This document shows positions 5,854-8,284 of a stretch of 8,284 bases of DNA, piece after piece (the stretch's first letter is position 1; each line of letters begins with the position of its first letter). The notes beneath the pieces were generated by a model, which did not search any database, was not told where the DNA came from, and saw only the letters and a list, made by a program, of their open reading frames with translations. Origin of the DNA: Candidatus Heimdallarchaeota archaeon (GTDB taxonomy: Archaea; Asgardarchaeota; Heimdallarchaeia; JABLTI01); NCBI GenBank assembly GCA_030671945.1, contig DAOVHJ010000096.1, positions 1 to 8,284 on the forward strand, read 5' to 3'. Made by a program: the position numbers and the translations under genes.

Positions 5854-5859
5854 GGAGGT
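5854..5859 (+). promoter_or_regulatory. Shine-Dalgarno that favours GTG 5870 as glycosidase start
   Basis: GGAGGT lies ten bases before the in-frame GTG at 5870. The earlier GTG at 5843 has no such sequence upstream, although it could serve a nearly leaderless mRNA. Confidence 0.45.
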
Positions 5860-5869
5860 AACTCAGGTA

Positions 5870-8272
5870 GTGTTTCAATTAACTTCTGTTGATGGTCGAT
5901 TCCAAATTGATGGGAAAGATACTTTTCTCCGTGCAGGCGAATATCATTACTTTAGAGTAGACCCTGAGTTTTGGGAAAAAGATCTTCGACTCCTCAAAAA
6001 AGAAGGAAAAATCAATGTTATTTCCTCTTATGTTCCTTGGATTTTTCATGAATTATATGAGGACTATTTCGATTTTGATGGTGAGACTCATCCAAGACGT
6101 AATATTAAGAAATTTTTGAAAATTTGTAAGAAACTCAAGCTTCCAGTTATTTTCCGTCCCGGTCCTTTCATTTATTCCGAATACCAAGGTTTTGGTATAC
6201 CTCTCTGGATAGGGGAATTGTATCCGGAAGTTATTGTTAGGAAAGTCGATGGAACCATGGATAAGGGACCCGATCATTTTAATGTTTGTCTCAATCACCC
6301 ACAATACATTGATTTAGTTTGGAAGTGGTATTCAAAGATAAAAGAAGAATTGTCAGAATTCTTTGAAGATCCTATTATTATCTTTCAACTAGACAATGAA
6401 ACAGGTTTAATGTATAATTTTAATGTTGGACGTATAGACTTCAATGAATATACTGTTAGGTTTTTCCAGCAGTGGCTTGAAGAACAATTTAGTAACCCTC
6501 AAACTTTGAGTGTTTATTGCTCAGAGAGTTACATTAGTTTTGAAGAAATCACTCCTCCAGTAGATGGATTGAATGTCGCGAAATCGATGATTTGGCAATC
6601 ATTCTTTGAGGATTGGATTGTCACGTATCTCGAGAACCTTCGAGAAATGGTTATGGAACTTGACATCCCACTTCTCTTCGCTGTTAACGAACAAAGTAAT
6701 TACTTCAATCCCTCAAATCCTGCGAAAAAAGCGCCAATAGCAGAGATCTATGGTTATAATGTGTCAACAAAAACATCACGATTTCCTTCTACTAGTGATG
6801 TTCCTTTTGGCAATTCTATTACCCCTTCTATTTTCAAGGGATACTTGCAACCTGAATATCAAGCACTCTTTGCCTCAGAATTAGGTTGTGGTTGGTTTGA
6901 CCCTCGAGTTAAAGTGAAGAATATATCTACAGTCCAATTAATGATGGGTTCAATTGCCCACGGAGCAAAGGGCATTTGCTTATATGTCGTCCGTGATGGA
7001 GCAGATATAGAGGGGAGGAAATATCATTATCAATCTATGATTAGTCATAAAGGAAAGAAACGGAAACGATTCAAAGCAGTTCAAGATGTTTACGAATTTG
7101 TTGAGAAACTTGGGGAAGAATTAGTTGAATCCGAAGAAATCTATGATGAGCTTGCTTTTGCTACTTACGCTATGAATCATAGAATCATTCCCGGCGACTT
7201 TGATTCTACTGGGAAAATCATTCGTCCTATTAAGATCATCAATTTACTAGCAGAATATGGTATATTTGGTATGTTATTAGCCAATGGTTACAATCCAAAA
7301 CCCATTGCTCTAGAGAGAGTTTTACTAAAAGATATGCGAAAATTGAAAGCTATCTTTGCTCACAATCGTGGGGCCATTTACAAAGTAGATTATAATAAAT
7401 TGCTTGATTATGTAAAGGATGGTGGGAATTTAATTACAGGTCCAAATTTCCCTGTCATGAATGAACACGGTTACCCGTTAAATACCCAAAAGCTCTTTCC
7501 AGCAGTAATTATTAATGAGAAAATTTTTGGAAAGAATGCTAATTTCCTAAAATTGACAGCAGCATATCTGGGTTTCAGTCTTCAGAAAGGAAGAATCCGT
7601 AGATACAATAGATTTGCTCTTTACCACCTTGAGATGACTGAACGACAAAATATTTTGCGTTCTTGGCGACCTTGGGGTCCATTTGCAAAAACAGGAAGCG
7701 GGAAGAGATTCCACATAGATTATTTTGCTCGAGAATTCATGTGGCAAAAGGAAAAAATAGATCCCGTTCTAAAGTTACGAAACAAGACTATTGCATATCG
7801 TCTTCACCTTGGCAAGGGAACGAACACAGTTTTCGGAACTCCACTAGGTGCTCGCTATGTTATTGATGCTTTTTATCAAGATCCACAGGAAATCAAAACA
7901 CAGAATAAGGATTTCCTTGAAGAATTATTGACTTATTATGGCATTAAGAAAACATTCGATGCTGATGTGGAACTTGAAATCGTAGGAAGATATCATAAAG
8001 ATAAACAATCCTTACTTGTTTTCCTCATTAATAGAGGGAAGAAGAAGGAAGGAACATTCAAAATCCTCATTCCTGCGAAAACTCGCTTACCTAAAAACGA
8101 ATCACTAAACGTTGAAGTTTTGTACACTTATAGTAAATCAGGGATAAATCAACAAGAAACTACGCTTGAGGAAATGAAAAGCAAAGGATTGAATTTTAGT
8201 ATCAAGAAAGATGATTGTGTGGTTCTTCGGTTCTCTCCAAAAAACAAAAAAAGAAGAGCAAAAAATAGCTAA
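5870..8272 (+). CDS. Cytosolic GH35/GH42-like beta-galactosidase
   Basis: An 800-residue glycoside hydrolase of clan GH-A (809 residues if GTG 5843 is used; GTG 5870 has the Shine-Dalgarno). With 5870 as residue 1, the TIM-barrel start shows FLRAGEYHYFRVDPEFW (19-35), VISSYVPWIFHE (50-61) and FRPGPFIYSEY (95-105), all GH35 hallmarks. The acid/base is probably Glu177 in FQLDNETG (GH35 usually has ENE; here DNE). The nucleophile is probably Glu337 in FASELGCGWFD. After the barrel, residues about 456-551 resemble the Rossmann/glutamine-amidotransferase-like trimerisation domain of GH42 enzymes (IFAHNRGAIY, LDYVKDGGNLITGPNFP). The C-terminus ends in a beta domain and a basic tail (KKRRAKNS). There is no signal peptide or membrane segment, so it should act on imported oligosaccharides. 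The exact sugar is not certain; beta-galactosides are the family norm. It is divergent from AOR. Confidence 0.88.
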   Translation: MFQLTSVDGRFQIDGKDTFLRAGEYHYFRVDPEFWEKDLRLLKKEGKINVISSYVPWIFHELYEDYFDFDGETHPRRNIKKFLKICKKLKLPVIFRPGPFIYSEYQGFGIPLWIGELYPEVIVRKVDGTMDKGPDHFNVCLNHPQYIDLVWKWYSKIKEELSEFFEDPIIIFQLDNETGLMYNFNVGRIDFNEYTVRFFQQWLEEQFSNPQTLSVYCSESYISFEEITPPVDGLNVAKSMIWQSFFEDWIVTYLENLREMVMELDIPLLFAVNEQSNYFNPSNPAKKAPIAEIYGYNVSTKTSRFPSTSDVPFGNSITPSIFKGYLQPEYQALFASELGCGWFDPRVKVKNISTVQLMMGSIAHGAKGICLYVVRDGADIEGRKYHYQSMISHKGKKRKRFKAVQDVYEFVEKLGEELVESEEIYDELAFATYAMNHRIIPGDFDSTGKIIRPIKIINLLAEYGIFGMLLANGYNPKPIALERVLLKDMRKLKAIFAHNRGAIYKVDYNKLLDYVKDGGNLITGPNFPVMNEHGYPLNTQKLFPAVIINEKIFGKNANFLKLTAAYLGFSLQKGRIRRYNRFALYHLEMTERQNILRSWRPWGPFAKTGSGKRFHIDYFAREFMWQKEKIDPVLKLRNKTIAYRLHLGKGTNTVFGTPLGARYVIDAFYQDPQEIKTQNKDFLEELLTYYGIKKTFDADVELEIVGRYHKDKQSLLVFLINRGKKKEGTFKILIPAKTRLPKNESLNVEVLYTYSKSGINQQETTLEEMKSKGLNFSIKKDDCVVLRFSPKNKKRRAKNS

Positions 8273-8284
8273 ACTAAAATTATC

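Noticed and set aside
6053..6304. 83-residue minus-strand frame, and similar short frames at 7547-7866
   Set aside because: Shadows of the glycosidase gene, with no domain, promoter or ribosome-binding site.
1..8284. CRISPR array, insertion sequence, tRNA or rRNA
   Set aside because: Looked for regularly spaced repeats, transposase motifs, terminal inverted repeats and cloverleaf-like patterns and saw none. Intergenic gaps are all under 220 bases.

Overview
The window is AT-rich and gene-dense. It holds six intact or window-truncated protein genes plus the broken tail of a seventh. The mix points to an archaeon, probably an Asgard archaeon of the Heimdallarchaeia type. The main clues are a membrane-anchored RING-like zinc-finger protein, a tungsten aldehyde:ferredoxin oxidoreductase, short U-rich terminators without hairpins, a possible leaderless start, and TATA-like boxes about 26 bases upstream of plausible transcription starts. 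No rRNA, tRNA or standard marker gene is present, so the lineage is an inference (about 60%).

Layout. Positions 1-375 (+) are the 3' part of a PD-(D/E)XK (NucS/RecB-like) nuclease gene. Tail to tail with it at 405-899 (-) is a two-pass membrane protein with a cytosolic RING/PHD-like finger. Directly upstream of that gene, 954-1043 (-) encodes only the last third of a second RING finger, a gene remnant. At 1111-2082 (+) lies a two-domain protein: an L-2-amino-thiazoline-4-carboxylate (ATC) hydrolase-like N-terminal domain joined to a C-terminal domain I do not recognise, marked by ETGWG and EDGFS. A second, free-standing copy of that C-terminal domain follows at 2155-2463 (+). It has its own TATA-like box and Shine-Dalgarno, but its reading frame has no ATG, GTG or TTG where it should start. 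The best candidate start is ATT.

On the minus strand at 2468-5666 is a tight two-gene operon: an AOR-family tungsten enzyme, then, 10 bases downstream, an alkaline phosphatase anchored at both ends in the membrane with its catalytic domain predicted outside the cell. Divergent from it, after a short AT-rich promoter region, a GH35/GH42-like beta-galactosidase without signal peptide runs to 8272 (+).

How they fit together. The metabolic half suggests a heterotroph. An external phosphatase would recover phosphate, a cytosolic glycosidase would process imported oligosaccharides, and AOR would oxidise aldehydes to acids with ferredoxin reduction. The first 2.4 kb carries the less understood material: the RING protein, the RING remnant, and the pair of genes sharing the ETGWG domain. 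Those are the best candidates for undescribed biology.
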